64,000 bases of DNA from DATKJS01 sp964551995. GTDB taxonomy: Bacteria > Acidobacteriota > Aminicenantia > Aminicenantales > Saccharicenantaceae. Of this stretch, positions 1-8,238 are shown one piece after another; the stretch's first letter is position 1, and every line of letters starts with the position of its first letter. The stretch covers positions 52,390 to 116,389 of the forward strand of contig CAZKFD010000001.1 of NCBI GenBank assembly GCA_964551995.1, written 5' to 3'. The translations under genes and the position numbers were made by a program. The notes beneath the pieces are model-generated. The model saw nothing but the letters and a program-made list of their open reading frames with translations. It was not told where the DNA came from and ran no database searches.

Positions 1-829
1 ATAACGTGTCGCTGACGACGCTCGTCCGCGTCCCGTCCTCAAGCTCGATGTCGAGCTCGAGGAGAAGGGCCCGCGAACCGAATTTTCCGTGGCCGAGGAT
101 GACAGCGACGGCGTTTAGCCCTCGGCGAAGGGAATTCGTCACGTCATAGGTGACGTAGAGGACACGCTTGTCGTAGGTCGTCCATCCGGGATCGAGGACG
201 TGGTTTCCGGCCTTGCGGCCGTTGACGCGGAGCTCGTAATATCCGAGCCCGCAGACGTAGGCCCGGGCGCGTTTCACCGCGCCGCTGAGCGCGAACTCTT
301 TGCGCAGCTGGTTGGCGCCGCCGGTCCACGTCCCTTTCCATTCGGTGCGCTCGAAGAGCCCCGTATCGAAGCGGGCCGGCTCGCTCCAGCCGCTCTCCCG
401 GCCGTCCTTGTCCCAATACTCGACCTTCCAGTAGTAGGTCCTGCCGCTCTCGAGAGGCTTTCCCGCGTAGACGACCTGCGTCGAGCGGACCGAGGCGACC
501 CTGCCGCTGTCCCAGATGTCGCCCGTCGCCAGGGCTCGATCCGATGATACGAGGATACGGCAGGCCGACTGCGCCTGCCCGCGCTCCTGATGCTCGAGGA
601 CCCAGGAGAAACGCGGTTGCCTGACGTCCATGCCCATCGGATTCGCCAAGTACTCGCAGCGCAGGGCCGACGGTGGCAGAGGGCCTGATGCCTCATCTCC
701 TAGCCGAGCGGCTGCTTGCAGGGGCGATGTCCCGACAGGCGAATACGCCGCCGCCAGAAAAACGAAGGTTGTGAAAACGCACCGGAGCACCGGAATGGCG
801 CGGGTTTGTGTTATGGATGACGCGGACAT
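1..829 (-). CDS. Alpha-L-rhamnosidase (GH78), N-terminal part, cut by left edge
   Basis: Only the first 276 codons lie in the window; the frame is open to base 1. The ATG at 829 has GGAGG seven bases upstream. A hydrophobic stretch near residues 11-30 looks like a signal peptide, so the enzyme is probably exported. After it comes the GH78 N-terminal module opening (LANPMGMDVRQPRFSW), then a fibronectin-like stretch (YYWKVEYWD) and the carbohydrate-binding module hallmark YYELRVNGRKAG with a downstream YDVT/LGHG. Members release terminal rhamnose from polysaccharides or glycosides. The catalytic barrel is outside the window. A RhaT-type rhamnose transporter sits at 28802-29890, which fits rhamnose use. 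The family call is confident; the exact substrate is not known. Confidence 0.85.
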   Translation of the reverse strand, partial: MSASSITQTRAIPVLRCVFTTFVFLAAAYSPVGTSPLQAAARLGDEASGPLPPSALRCEYLANPMGMDVRQPRFSWVLEHQERGQAQSACRILVSSDRALATGDIWDSGRVASVRSTQVVYAGKPLESGRTYYWKVEYWDKDGRESGWSEPARFDTGLFERTEWKGTWTGGANQLRKEFALSGAVKRARAYVCGLGYYELRVNGRKAGNHVLDPGWTTYDKRVLYVTYDVTNSLRRGLNAVAVILGHGKFGSRALLLELDIELEDGTRTSVVSDTL

Positions 830-934
830 GGGAGACCTCCTTCCTCGAAGTGCGTAGCCTTCTCCTATTATGGGGAAAACGCCCCCCCTTTGTCGATGGG
901 CGATCTCGTTGGGCGGACGGGACTTGACGGAAGC

Positions 935-2377
935 TCACCCGAAGAATTCGCGGTGGATGGCGTTGACCGTCGGCTTGGCGAGGCCTCGCTGGACCATGAT
1001 ATACGCCGCGACTTCCGAGGCCCCGATCGAGATCATTTCGACGTTGATGTTCTCCCGGGAGACGGCGCCGAGGATGCGCGCCGCGATGCCCGGTTTCCCG
1101 AGAAAGCCCTCGCCGATGGCGGCGACGAGGGAGATGTCATCCCTGAGGTCCACATGCTGGATGACGCCGCCGGCGAGATCGGAGATCTGCTTGAGACCGC
1201 GCCGGGCGTCCTTCCGGTCGAGGAGCAGATTGATGCAGGTCTGGGAGGTGATGACCGAGTCGATGTTGATGCCGACGTCGGCCAGGCTCCGTCCGATCTG
1301 GCCGATGATCCCCGGCTTGTAACCGACGCCAGGTCCGTGGATCCGGAGCATGGCGATATCGTCCGTGGTGGAGACGCTCTTGACGATGTCGGACTTGACG
1401 AATCCCCGGGGCGTGAGCCGTGTCCCCGGGCCTTCCGGCCGGGCGAGGCTTCGCATGGACAATGAGATCGTCATCCCGGCCAGGGGTTCGAGCGCTCGGG
1501 GATGGAGGATCCTCTCGCCGAAGTAGGCGAGTTCGGCCGCCTCGGCGTAGGATAGGCACTCGAGGCCCACGGGGTTCGGCACGAGGCGCGGGTCGGCGCT
1601 GAAGAAGATGTCCTCGTCCTTCCAGATCTCGAGCGCTCCCGCGCCGAGGGCGTGGGCCACGACGGAGGCGCTGTAGTCGGACCCGTTCCGGCCGAAGCCC
1701 GAGATCCTCCCGGTCTGCGTGCATCCGAAATCCCCGCTGATAACGGGAATGACCTCCTCCCCGCGGACGCGCCGCTCAAAAGGCCTGAAGTTCGCCGTGA
1801 ACAGCGGGAGATCCACGGTCGCGTTTTCGGCCACCTGGTCCGTGATCATGCCGATCGCGTCGGCTTCCCAACTCTCCGATTTCAAACCCAAGTCCCGCAA
1901 CGCCGCGACCAGGATCAGGGCCGAGAGCCTCGGACCATAGCTGAGTATGCGCGAAAGAGCCGAGGGGCTCGCCTCGCCCGTGAACGAGATGCCGAGCAAA
2001 AGCTTGCTGAGCGTCCCAAGCTCGGCTTCCAGGTCCCGGTGGAGCTCCCACTGGACCTCGGCCCGTCCGGCCGCGCCGCGGGCGAACCCCCTGTGCGCGT
2101 CGGCGAGGCGGGAGACGACCTCGGCCGCGCTCAACTCGGAGGAGCGGGCCCTTTCGATCCCGGACATGAGTTGCTCCCTGATTCCCTCGGCGGCGGAAAC
2201 GACGACCACCCGCGGCCCGGTTCCCGATTTGACGATGTCCGCCACCCGACGGTAGCCCGCGCCGTCTTTCAGGCAGCTTTCGCTGAATTCCAGGACCTTC
2301 ACGGGAGGGCGTCTTCTGCGCGCCGCCTTGCCTTGGCGCGAGACCGCGGGGTTCTTTTCGCGGACATTCTTGGGCAT
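935..2377 (-). CDS. Aspartokinase homologue with two ACT domains and a degenerate nucleotide-binding motif
   Basis: 480 residues. After a basic 25-residue lead, an amino-acid-kinase domain (about 26-330) is followed by two ACT domains (about 341-400 and 418-478), the layout of feedback-regulated aspartate kinases. The region GRNGSDYS (229-236) and the FSADPR segment are conserved. The N-terminal motif that is normally K-F-G-G-T/S reads EFSES at 29-33, so the usual lysine and both glycines are missing. The ACT domains look intact, including the second-domain GASEVAAYIMV. It may therefore be a regulatory or inactive partner, or a much diverged kinase. An ACT-less kinase that keeps the motif lies at 22088-22900. 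The ATG at 2377 has GAGGAG upstream. The family is clear; catalytic activity is doubtful. Confidence 0.85.
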   Translation of the reverse strand: MPKNVREKNPAVSRQGKAARRRRPPVKVLEFSESCLKDGAGYRRVADIVKSGTGPRVVVVSAAEGIREQLMSGIERARSSELSAAEVVSRLADAHRGFARGAAGRAEVQWELHRDLEAELGTLSKLLLGISFTGEASPSALSRILSYGPRLSALILVAALRDLGLKSESWEADAIGMITDQVAENATVDLPLFTANFRPFERRVRGEEVIPVISGDFGCTQTGRISGFGRNGSDYSASVVAHALGAGALEIWKDEDIFFSADPRLVPNPVGLECLSYAEAAELAYFGERILHPRALEPLAGMTISLSMRSLARPEGPGTRLTPRGFVKSDIVKSVSTTDDIAMLRIHGPGVGYKPGIIGQIGRSLADVGINIDSVITSQTCINLLLDRKDARRGLKQISDLAGGVIQHVDLRDDISLVAAIGEGFLGKPGIAARILGAVSRENINVEMISIGASEVAAYIMVQRGLAKPTVNAIHREFFG

Positions 2378-2482
2378 GGTTCACTCCTCGCCGGCTCGAG
2401 TTCGAGAGACGTGCGGCGTTGCGAGCGGTTGGATGCCCCCGGCTGCCGGCACCCCGTCCGGGGCTGATCGTGTTTCAGCCAT

Positions 2483-2511
2483 TTTATAACAAACAGGTGC
2501 GCCGGAGTCAA
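2483..2511 (-). promoter_or_regulatory. Sigma70-type promoter of the aspartokinase homologue
   Basis: On the minus strand TTGACT (2511-2506) and TATAAA (2488-2483) are separated by exactly 17 bases. Transcription would start near 2476, giving a leader of about 100 nt before the ATG at 2377. It diverges from the tRNA promoter just to the right. Confidence 0.6.
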
Positions 2512-2516
2512 TGCTT

Positions 2517-2538
2517 GTCAAGGCGCGCTCGCCTTGAC
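2517..2538. repeat. Perfect 9-bp inverted repeat between divergent promoters
   Basis: GTCAAGGCG (2517-2525) and CGCCTTGAC (2530-2538) flank a 4-base loop. The right arm overlaps the -35 box of the tRNA promoter and the left arm abuts the -35 box of the aspartokinase promoter, so a protein bound here could affect both. It is not followed by a T-run, so a terminator is unlikely. Confidence 0.5.
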
Positions 2539-2562
2539 GGGACGCAGGCATTTGTGTAAGAT
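2534..2562 (+). promoter_or_regulatory. Promoter of tRNA-Ala
   Basis: TTGACG (2534-2539) and TAAGAT (2557-2562) with a 17-base spacer. The predicted start falls about 10 bases before the mature tRNA 5' end at 2578. Confidence 0.6.
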
Positions 2563-2577
2563 GACTTTCACCTCCGT

Positions 2578-2655
<78 letters not shown>

Positions 2656-2811
2656 GAAGAACCCCCTTTTTCCCCAGATTCTTATTTGGTTTTCCTGTTT
2701 TTCCTTTTTTAGCCTGAGTCACTAAAACTGAGCCATTCTTATCGGTTTTGTCCAAACCGTGTCCAAACGGCGCGGTTTTAGGGGTTAGCTTTGTCCACAA
2801 TAATAGGCTCT

Positions 2812-2857
2812 GGACTTCGAATCCGCAGGTCGGGAGTTCGAATCTCCCCGGGCGCGC
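2812..2857 (+). pseudogene. 3' half of a tRNA-Arg (anticodon TCG), likely old attachment site
   Basis: The segment reads as a tRNA from the anticodon stem onward: loop CTTCGAA with anticodon TCG, variable loop AGGTC, perfect T-arm GGGAG-TTCGAAT-CTCCC, and the 3' acceptor strand CGGGCGC with discriminator G. The D-arm and 5' acceptor strand are absent and the CCA is replaced by CTC. Such a cut at the anticodon is what tRNA-directed integration leaves. It sits about 155 bp inside the tRNA-Ala element, so two integration events, or a change of target, are implied. The remaining sequence of 2656-3349 holds direct repeats but no gene I can support. Confidence 0.7.
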
Positions 2858-3071
2858 TCCCTTATTTTCTTATTTTTCAGCCTGTTCCGTTAACCTTGTC
2901 TTTTAACGAATAGACCCGTAGTTTAAAGTCGCCTGCTTAGAGTGACCCGTACCCTGAAAATCTGCCCCAGCATGATGAGAGAACGCAGGGGACCTCATCC
3001 CTGAAAGCTGTGCCAGCGAAAATGTCATTTTTATAACAAAATGGACCAAATCAGGTGGCAGGTCCAATGAG

Positions 3072-3320
3072 TTGAAACTCTCACTTCAGAGGTGGCATCG
3101 TGACCGGCGCGGCTCTTGCCCAAGGCAAGGAAAAGCAGCCAACTATCAAGAAATAAAAACTATCCCCCGTATAATCCCGGCGTCTAAAACCAGGCTTTGA
3201 GCCCATTCCTCCTCCTAATAATCGGATTCCGGATCCAAAGGTCGAGAGACCATCTTCCAGGACGGGCCAGGATCCGGGGAGAAGATCGGTTGAAAACCTC
3301 ACTTCAGAGGGGACATCGTG
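3072..3320. repeat. Pair of imperfect 31-bp direct repeats
   Basis: The segments 3072-3102 and 3290-3320 share TTGAAA, then ACTTCAGAGG, then ATCGTG with a few mismatches, 218 bp apart. They lie just downstream of the permease gene. Nothing in between looks coding. They may mark the ends of a lost insertion or be integrase arm sites. Confidence 0.45.
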
Positions 3321-3349
3321 TGCGGGGGCAGGTCAGGCACAAATGCGGC

Positions 3350-4714
3350 TTATTCGTAGCGCAAGGCTTCGATGGGGTCGAGCCGCGACGCCTTCCAAGC
3401 CGGATAGAACCCGAAGACGATCCCGACAGTCATGGAGACAGCGACGGCGACAACGATGGCAGTGACCGAAGTGAGCGTCGGCCAGTTCAGGAACTTCGTA
3501 ATGGCCACTGATGCCACGCGACCGACGAGGATCCCCGCTACGCCTCCCGTCAGGCAAAGCACGGTCGCCTCGACGAGGAACTGCCTCAGGATATCGCTAT
3601 CCCGGGCGCCGACGGCCATGCGGAGCCCAATCTCGCGTGTACGTTCGGTCACCGAGACGAGCATAATGTTCATGATGCCAACCCCGCCGACGATCAACGA
3701 GATCATGGCCACGATGAGAAGCAGGTTGGTCATCACCCTGCTAGCCGAGGCCAGCGCTTGCGAGATCTCGGCGAGGTCGCGGATCCTGAAGTCATCGGGC
3801 GCCCCCGGCTGGATGTGGTGCCTGTCCCGGATCAGGGCGGTGATCTGACGGATGGCCAAGGGGATGCTCTCCGGTGTCGCCGCCGAAACCCAAATATCGT
3901 CGAGGTCGATGAAACGCATCAGCTGGGGCATATCCGCGATCTGGACTGCCGACTTCTGCGGGTAGAGCTGCGGCTGTTGATTCGGGTAGATCTGGCTGAG
4001 GGTGTTAACCGTGGTCGTGGTCACGGCCGCCGCCGACTGGACGGACTGCCTCGCGCCCATAACCCGGAATTTGATCGTGGTCCATGGAGCCATGACGAAG
4101 TCATCCTGGTCCCGTCCCGCCATGTTCGCACCCTTGCGGCTGAGGACGCCGACGACCTTCATATTGACATTCCGCATCCGGATCGTTTTCCCGATGGGCG
4201 GCTCATCGTCGAACAGCTGATGGACAATGGTCTGGCCGATGATGCAGACGGCTGCGGCGCTCCGGACGTCGTCTTCCGTGAACGGCTCGCCGGCCTCAAT
4301 GTCCCACTTGCGGACGATGAGGAAGTCGGGCGTCGTGCCTAGAATGTTGTTCGGGAACCAGTTGCGGCGGCCGTAAACGAGTTGTGCCCGTCCGTCGACG
4401 CTCGGAGCCACATACGGGACCGCTGGGCACTCCCGCCGGATCGCATCGGCGTCGTCCGGAGTGAGGGTCACGTGAGCTCCGGCGCCCGAATTCACGCCGA
4501 AGATAAGCATATAGTTCGGGTCAATCTGGATGATGTTGGCGCCCAGGCTGCTAATCGTCTTGGCGATCGAATCGGTCGAGCCGCGGCCGATCTCCATCAT
4601 GGCGATGACGGAGGCGATGCCGATGATGATCCCTAGGCACGTCAGGACCGAGCGCATGATGTTCCGGCGCAAGGCATGCAAGGCCATCCTGAGAGCCCGA
4701 TAAATGTACTTCAT
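3350..4714 (-). CDS. MacB-like ABC transporter permease (no ATPase domain)
   Basis: 454 residues of the MacB/FtsX-like permease family. The first membrane helix is near residues 20-40 (SVLTCLGIIIGIASVIAM), then a long periplasmic domain (about 45-330) with the family feature SLGANIIQIDP, then three C-terminal helices with the conserved GGVGIMNIMLVSVTERTREI segment and the terminal FGFYPAWKASRLDPIEALRYE box. It starts 22 bp after the adaptor gene, with GGGGGAAG before the ATG, so the two form an operon. MacB proper carries an N-terminal ATPase and related systems have a separate one between adaptor and permease; here neither is present, so the pump must borrow an ATPase encoded elsewhere or be inactive. 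Substrate unknown. Confidence 0.88.
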   Translation of the reverse strand: MKYIYRALRMALHALRRNIMRSVLTCLGIIIGIASVIAMMEIGRGSTDSIAKTISSLGANIIQIDPNYMLIFGVNSGAGAHVTLTPDDADAIRRECPAVPYVAPSVDGRAQLVYGRRNWFPNNILGTTPDFLIVRKWDIEAGEPFTEDDVRSAAAVCIIGQTIVHQLFDDEPPIGKTIRMRNVNMKVVGVLSRKGANMAGRDQDDFVMAPWTTIKFRVMGARQSVQSAAAVTTTTVNTLSQIYPNQQPQLYPQKSAVQIADMPQLMRFIDLDDIWVSAATPESIPLAIRQITALIRDRHHIQPGAPDDFRIRDLAEISQALASASRVMTNLLLIVAMISLIVGGVGIMNIMLVSVTERTREIGLRMAVGARDSDILRQFLVEATVLCLTGGVAGILVGRVASVAITKFLNWPTLTSVTAIVVAVAVSMTVGIVFGFYPAWKASRLDPIEALRYE

Positions 4715-4736
4715 ATCGGCTTCCCCCGATCGGTCA

Positions 4737-6083
4737 TCAGCGCCGGGTGACTTGCGGGACGAACGGGCTACGGACGGTCGTCTCCGCAGACTCGGCGATC
4801 TCGCCCGTAACGACCTCTTGTCCCTCGAGCGGCGTGTCGGCCGAGATGACCGTGTTCGTGCCGTCTGAGATGCCGAACCTCACCTTCACCGGCCGGACGT
4901 ATTCGCCTGCTTTTACCCAAACGACGCCTGTGCGCTCGCTCGCGCCCTGTTCCGGCTCGGACGGGCCCTGTTCCGGGTCGGCCGCCTTGCGGGAGCGCGC
5001 CTCGGGCGAGACCTGCGATGCGGACGAAGGGGACCACCTTAAAGCGGCGTTGGGGGCGAGTAGCGCGTTCGACGCCCGTCCGACAACGAAGTGCACGCTG
5101 GCCGTCAGGTATGGCAACAGGATGTTCTCCGGGTTCTCGGTGTTGACCTCAACGGTGTACATCACGACGTTCTGGGTCATGGTCGCGTTGAGGCGCACCT
5201 TGCCGACGGCGGCACTGAATTTCCGGCCCGGGAACGCATCGCAGGTGAAGGTCACGGGCCCTCCCGGAACGATACGGCCCACGTCCGCTTCGTTCACAGC
5301 GACCCAAATCTGGAGCCGCGTTAGGTCCTTGGCGATAAGGAACAAGCTGGGCGCGTTGAGGCTGGCGACGACGGTCTGGCCAATATTTACCCGCCGGTCG
5401 ATGATGACCCCCTTGACGGGCGACTTGATTGTGCAGAAGCCCAGGTTCCGCTGGGCTTTTTCGACCATGGCCTGGGAGATGACGACAGAGGCCTTAGCTT
5501 GGGCCAGGGCCGCCTCGCCCATCGACACACTGGCCTTGCTCGTCTGGTAATTAGCTTTGGCCGTGTCATAGTCCGCCTGAGAAAGCATCTTGCGTTGGAC
5601 TAACGCTTCCGCGCGCTTCCAATTGGCTTCGTCGACGGCGAGCTTCGCCTTCGCCTGCTCGACGATTGCGGCGGCGCTCAGCAGACCGGCCTTGTCCTTC
5701 TCCAGTTGGGCCTTATTCAGGGCGAGGTCGGCCGCATAGACGGAATCGTCGATCCTCGCCAGGACCGTTCCCTCCTCGACGATCGAGCCGTAATCGACGG
5801 TCTTGCCGTTCTTGTCCGTACCAAAGGAGCTGATGAGGCCGGCAACTTGCGCGCCGACGTCGATCACCTCCACCGGCTCTATGGTCCCCGTCGAGTCGAT
5901 CGTGGCCGTTAGGTCGCCGCGCTTGATGACCGCTGTGGTGAACCTAAGCTTCGCCCCGTTCTCGGCATGCCAGAGAAGGAGAGCGGCGATTGCGATAGCA
6001 ATACCGAGGATCGAAATAGATAACCGGAGTTTATTGCGCGCGAATGCGGCCAGTGTGATTCGAATCCGCTGGATAATGTTCAT
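4737..6083 (-). CDS. MacA-like periplasmic adaptor (HlyD/RND-type membrane fusion protein)
   Basis: 448 residues from the ATG at 6083; a GTG at 6092 would add three residues, and neither has a clear ribosome site. A membrane anchor near residues 15-40 (LSISILGIAIAIAALLLW) is followed by the first biotinyl-lipoyl half, a long coiled-coil hairpin (about 125-205, rich in Ala/Lys/Glu), the second lipoyl half (NLGFCTIKSPVKGVIIDRRV) and beta-barrel regions. A low-complexity insert containing EQGPSEPEQG lies near residue 370. Adaptors of this type link an inner-membrane ABC pump to an outer-membrane TolC channel. It precedes the permease in the same operon; no TolC-like gene is in the element. Confidence 0.88.
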   Translation of the reverse strand: MNIIQRIRITLAAFARNKLRLSISILGIAIAIAALLLWHAENGAKLRFTTAVIKRGDLTATIDSTGTIEPVEVIDVGAQVAGLISSFGTDKNGKTVDYGSIVEEGTVLARIDDSVYAADLALNKAQLEKDKAGLLSAAAIVEQAKAKLAVDEANWKRAEALVQRKMLSQADYDTAKANYQTSKASVSMGEAALAQAKASVVISQAMVEKAQRNLGFCTIKSPVKGVIIDRRVNIGQTVVASLNAPSLFLIAKDLTRLQIWVAVNEADVGRIVPGGPVTFTCDAFPGRKFSAAVGKVRLNATMTQNVVMYTVEVNTENPENILLPYLTASVHFVVGRASNALLAPNAALRWSPSSASQVSPEARSRKAADPEQGPSEPEQGASERTGVVWVKAGEYVRPVKVRFGISDGTNTVISADTPLEGQEVVTGEIAESAETTVRSPFVPQVTRR

Positions 6084-6160
6084 GATGTACACATTAATTT
6101 AAATACTAGATATCGTCCTATTATACACCGATTCTCTCCATCGTTTCTATGGCTGAGGGT

Positions 6161-6200
6161 TATGGGACCTAACCTAAATCGATTAGGCCAAGGTCCCATA
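6161..6200. repeat. 40-bp interrupted palindrome upstream of the adaptor gene
   Basis: TATGGGACCT (6161-6170) and AGGTCCCATA (6191-6200) are perfectly inverted, and the interior holds a second inverted pair CCTAA/TTAGG around ATCGA. No T-run follows in either direction, so it is more likely an operator or recombination accessory site than a terminator. It lies in the AT-rich gap 6093-6745, which has no supported gene apart from this, the TACCT repeats and the integrase promoter. Confidence 0.6.
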
Positions 6201-6519
6201 GCTGAAATCAGGGCAGCGGAGTTTTCTGCCCCAAGCGGATAGAACGATTATGAATTGGGGATATCACCAAGATAACGCCAAATCCATAAACTAAACCAAT
6301 AATGCTCGGACTCCGGGTCCAAGCCCATATATGAAGCAACTCTCAAAATAAAGCACTAAATTGGAGCAATGATTTTTCCGCAGGACCCAATCTAAATCTC
6401 TCGTCGACACCGGGCATATAAGCATGCGGCTCCCGTTTAGAGAGGAGGCGCCTTTTGAAAGAACCCCTCTCGTAAATTCAGAAATTACATAGAAATATCG
6501 GCAAGCCCAGGTTCATCGG

Positions 6520-6540
6520 TACCTAAATACCTCGATACCT
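6520..6540. repeat. Three TACCT repeats at 8-bp period
   Basis: TACCT occurs at 6520-6524, 6528-6532 and 6536-6540. Short phased repeats beside an integrase gene are typical of binding sites for an excisionase or for the integrase N-terminal domain; the function here is inferred. Confidence 0.35.
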
Positions 6541-6660
6541 ATGGAAAAACAGCATAATTCGGCCGGTTTAGGGTATATCGGGGCGCCTTCGTATGGCCTA
6601 GATTCCGATAAAACTATGTTTCTATGTTACTGATAAACCTAGCATTCTAGAAGAAATTCC

Positions 6661-6689
6661 TTGACTCCTGAGCGGTCAGCTCCTAACGT
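6661..6689 (+). promoter_or_regulatory. Possible integrase promoter
   Basis: TTGACT (6661-6666), 17-base spacer, TAACGT (6684-6689). The -10 box is weak (matches at positions 1, 2 and 6). It would give a leader of about 50 nt before the ATG at 6746. Confidence 0.35.
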
Positions 6690-6745
6690 TTTAAGCGGAA
6701 TGGATATTCATTCGTGATGGCTTGAATGGATTTTGGGCAACGACC

Positions 6746-8140
6746 ATGAACCCACTGCTGACTGTCAATGAACTCGCCGCGATCCTCCGCCTCCATCCGA
6801 ATACCATTTATAAGAAAGCCCAGAAAGGTGAAATTCCATCAGTCAGAACATCTAATTCGCGGGTGCGCTTTATTGAACAGGACGTAAGAGAATGGCTTGA
6901 GTGTCGTTCTATGTCATCTGGTTTCAGCCCCCTTTTAGAGGAAGCACTCAGGACCGATCTTTCCCTAGAAAACTATGATAAACTCTTCCTGAAAGGAGGA
7001 GTTCGAATGTCGCCGAAGGGAAAGACATGGAATTATCCCTTTGGCTCAGTTTCACTCAGGCTAGGAAAGTCAGGTAAGGAGAGTTGGCACATTTATTATC
7101 GTACCAACGGGACGAGGGTTAGGAAGGTTGTCAGGCTCGCCCAATCAAGGATGGATGCTCTTAATGTGCTTCAAGTGGAGGTCGCTGACGCCTTCAGGGG
7201 ACGGCACGGGTTCAGAACAACTGAAAAGCTGGTTATTTTCTCAGATTTTGCGGACCAGTATTATGAGAACTATGCCAAGATCAACAAGGAGAGCGCTGTC
7301 ACTGACTGGTACATGCTCAGGAAGTTGAAGGCACGTATGGGCAACTACGAGCTTCGCCAAATCAATCCTCTGGCTATTGAGACCTTCAGACGGGGACTCT
7401 TGGAGAAGGGCCGTGCCAAAAGTACGACGAACCGTTATCTCGCGCTTCTTGGAAAGATAATGAACCTGGCGATTGATTGGGGCTTGCTGAGCGAGAATCC
7501 CGTGCGGAAGGTCAAGTTCTTCTCAGAAAAGGGCAACCTAAGAGAGAGAGTGCTCACGTCCGATGAGGAGGGGGCTCTCTTGAACTGCTGCCCGCCCTAC
7601 TTATTGCCCATTGTGCTGACAGCCTTGCATACCGGAATGAGAAGAGGCGAGATTCTGGGATTACGGTGGAATCAGGTGGATCTATCGAAAAGGATTATCA
7701 GGTTGGAGAACACGAAAAGCGGCAAGCCCAGGCTGATTCCTGTCAGCAGCTTCCTTATTGAAGTCCTGATAGAGCAGAAGCAAAAGAGCGGAACGAGCGA
7801 ATACGTTTTTCCCAATCCTGGAAGAAGAAGGCCGTTTCAAAATATCAAACGGTCCCTCAATTTTGCAGCAAAAAAGGCTGGGATTCAGGGCTTGCGGTTC
7901 CATGACCTCCGGCATACCTTCGCCTCGAGACTGGTTGATGCTGGTGTTGACCTGATAGCCGTGAGGGAATTGTTGGGTCATCACTCGGTCAAGATGACAG
8001 AGCGGTATACGCACTCCAACGCCGAGCAGAAGAGGTTGGCCGTTGAATGCCTGAGGCCTTCGCAACCGCCGGAGGCTGTCCCGAATACGTCCGAAAAACC
8101 AAAAACAGTCGCTGCAACCGAAGTTTTTGCAGTTAATTAG
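6746..8140 (+). CDS. Tyrosine integrase with N-terminal excisionase-like HTH
   Basis: 464 residues from the ATG at 6746; a TTG at 6722 is an alternative and neither has a good ribosome site. Residues about 3-53 form a MerR/excisionase-type helix-turn-helix (LTVNELAAILRLHPNTIYKK with RVRFIEQDVREWL). Then come an arm-type/SAM-like region and the catalytic domain with a full residue set: R299 (TGMRRGEI), K324, H386-x-x-R389 (HDLRHTF), H412 and nucleophile Y421. It ends 17 bp from the right attachment copy. Integrase and excisionase are normally separate proteins, so this fusion could combine excision control with strand exchange. Codon use and lower G+C differ from the neighbours. Expected to catalyse insertion into tRNA-Ala. 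Confidence 0.92.
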   Translation: MNPLLTVNELAAILRLHPNTIYKKAQKGEIPSVRTSNSRVRFIEQDVREWLECRSMSSGFSPLLEEALRTDLSLENYDKLFLKGGVRMSPKGKTWNYPFGSVSLRLGKSGKESWHIYYRTNGTRVRKVVRLAQSRMDALNVLQVEVADAFRGRHGFRTTEKLVIFSDFADQYYENYAKINKESAVTDWYMLRKLKARMGNYELRQINPLAIETFRRGLLEKGRAKSTTNRYLALLGKIMNLAIDWGLLSENPVRKVKFFSEKGNLRERVLTSDEEGALLNCCPPYLLPIVLTALHTGMRRGEILGLRWNQVDLSKRIIRLENTKSGKPRLIPVSSFLIEVLIEQKQKSGTSEYVFPNPGRRRPFQNIKRSLNFAAKKAGIQGLRFHDLRHTFASRLVDAGVDLIAVRELLGHHSVKMTERYTHSNAEQKRLAVECLRPSQPPEAVPNTSEKPKTVAATEVFAVN

Positions 8141-8157
8141 AGAAATGACGGTTTCGT

Positions 8158-8204
8158 ATGGCATTCAAGAGGTCGCCAGTTCGATTCTGGTCAGCTCCAC
8201 CATC
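8158..8204 (+). repeat. Right attachment site
   Basis: A 47-bp copy of the tRNA-Ala 3' half with one mismatch to 2609-2655, starting 17 bp after the integrase stop. It lacks the 5' half and is not a tRNA gene. Confidence 0.85.
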
Positions 8205-8238
8205 ACAATAAGCTTGCCCAAGCTGCTTGCCAAGCCCT

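Noticed and set aside
3081..3302. 73-codon open frame on the minus strand downstream of the permease
   Set aside because: No ribosome site, no recognisable domain, and it lies across the direct-repeat region of the element.
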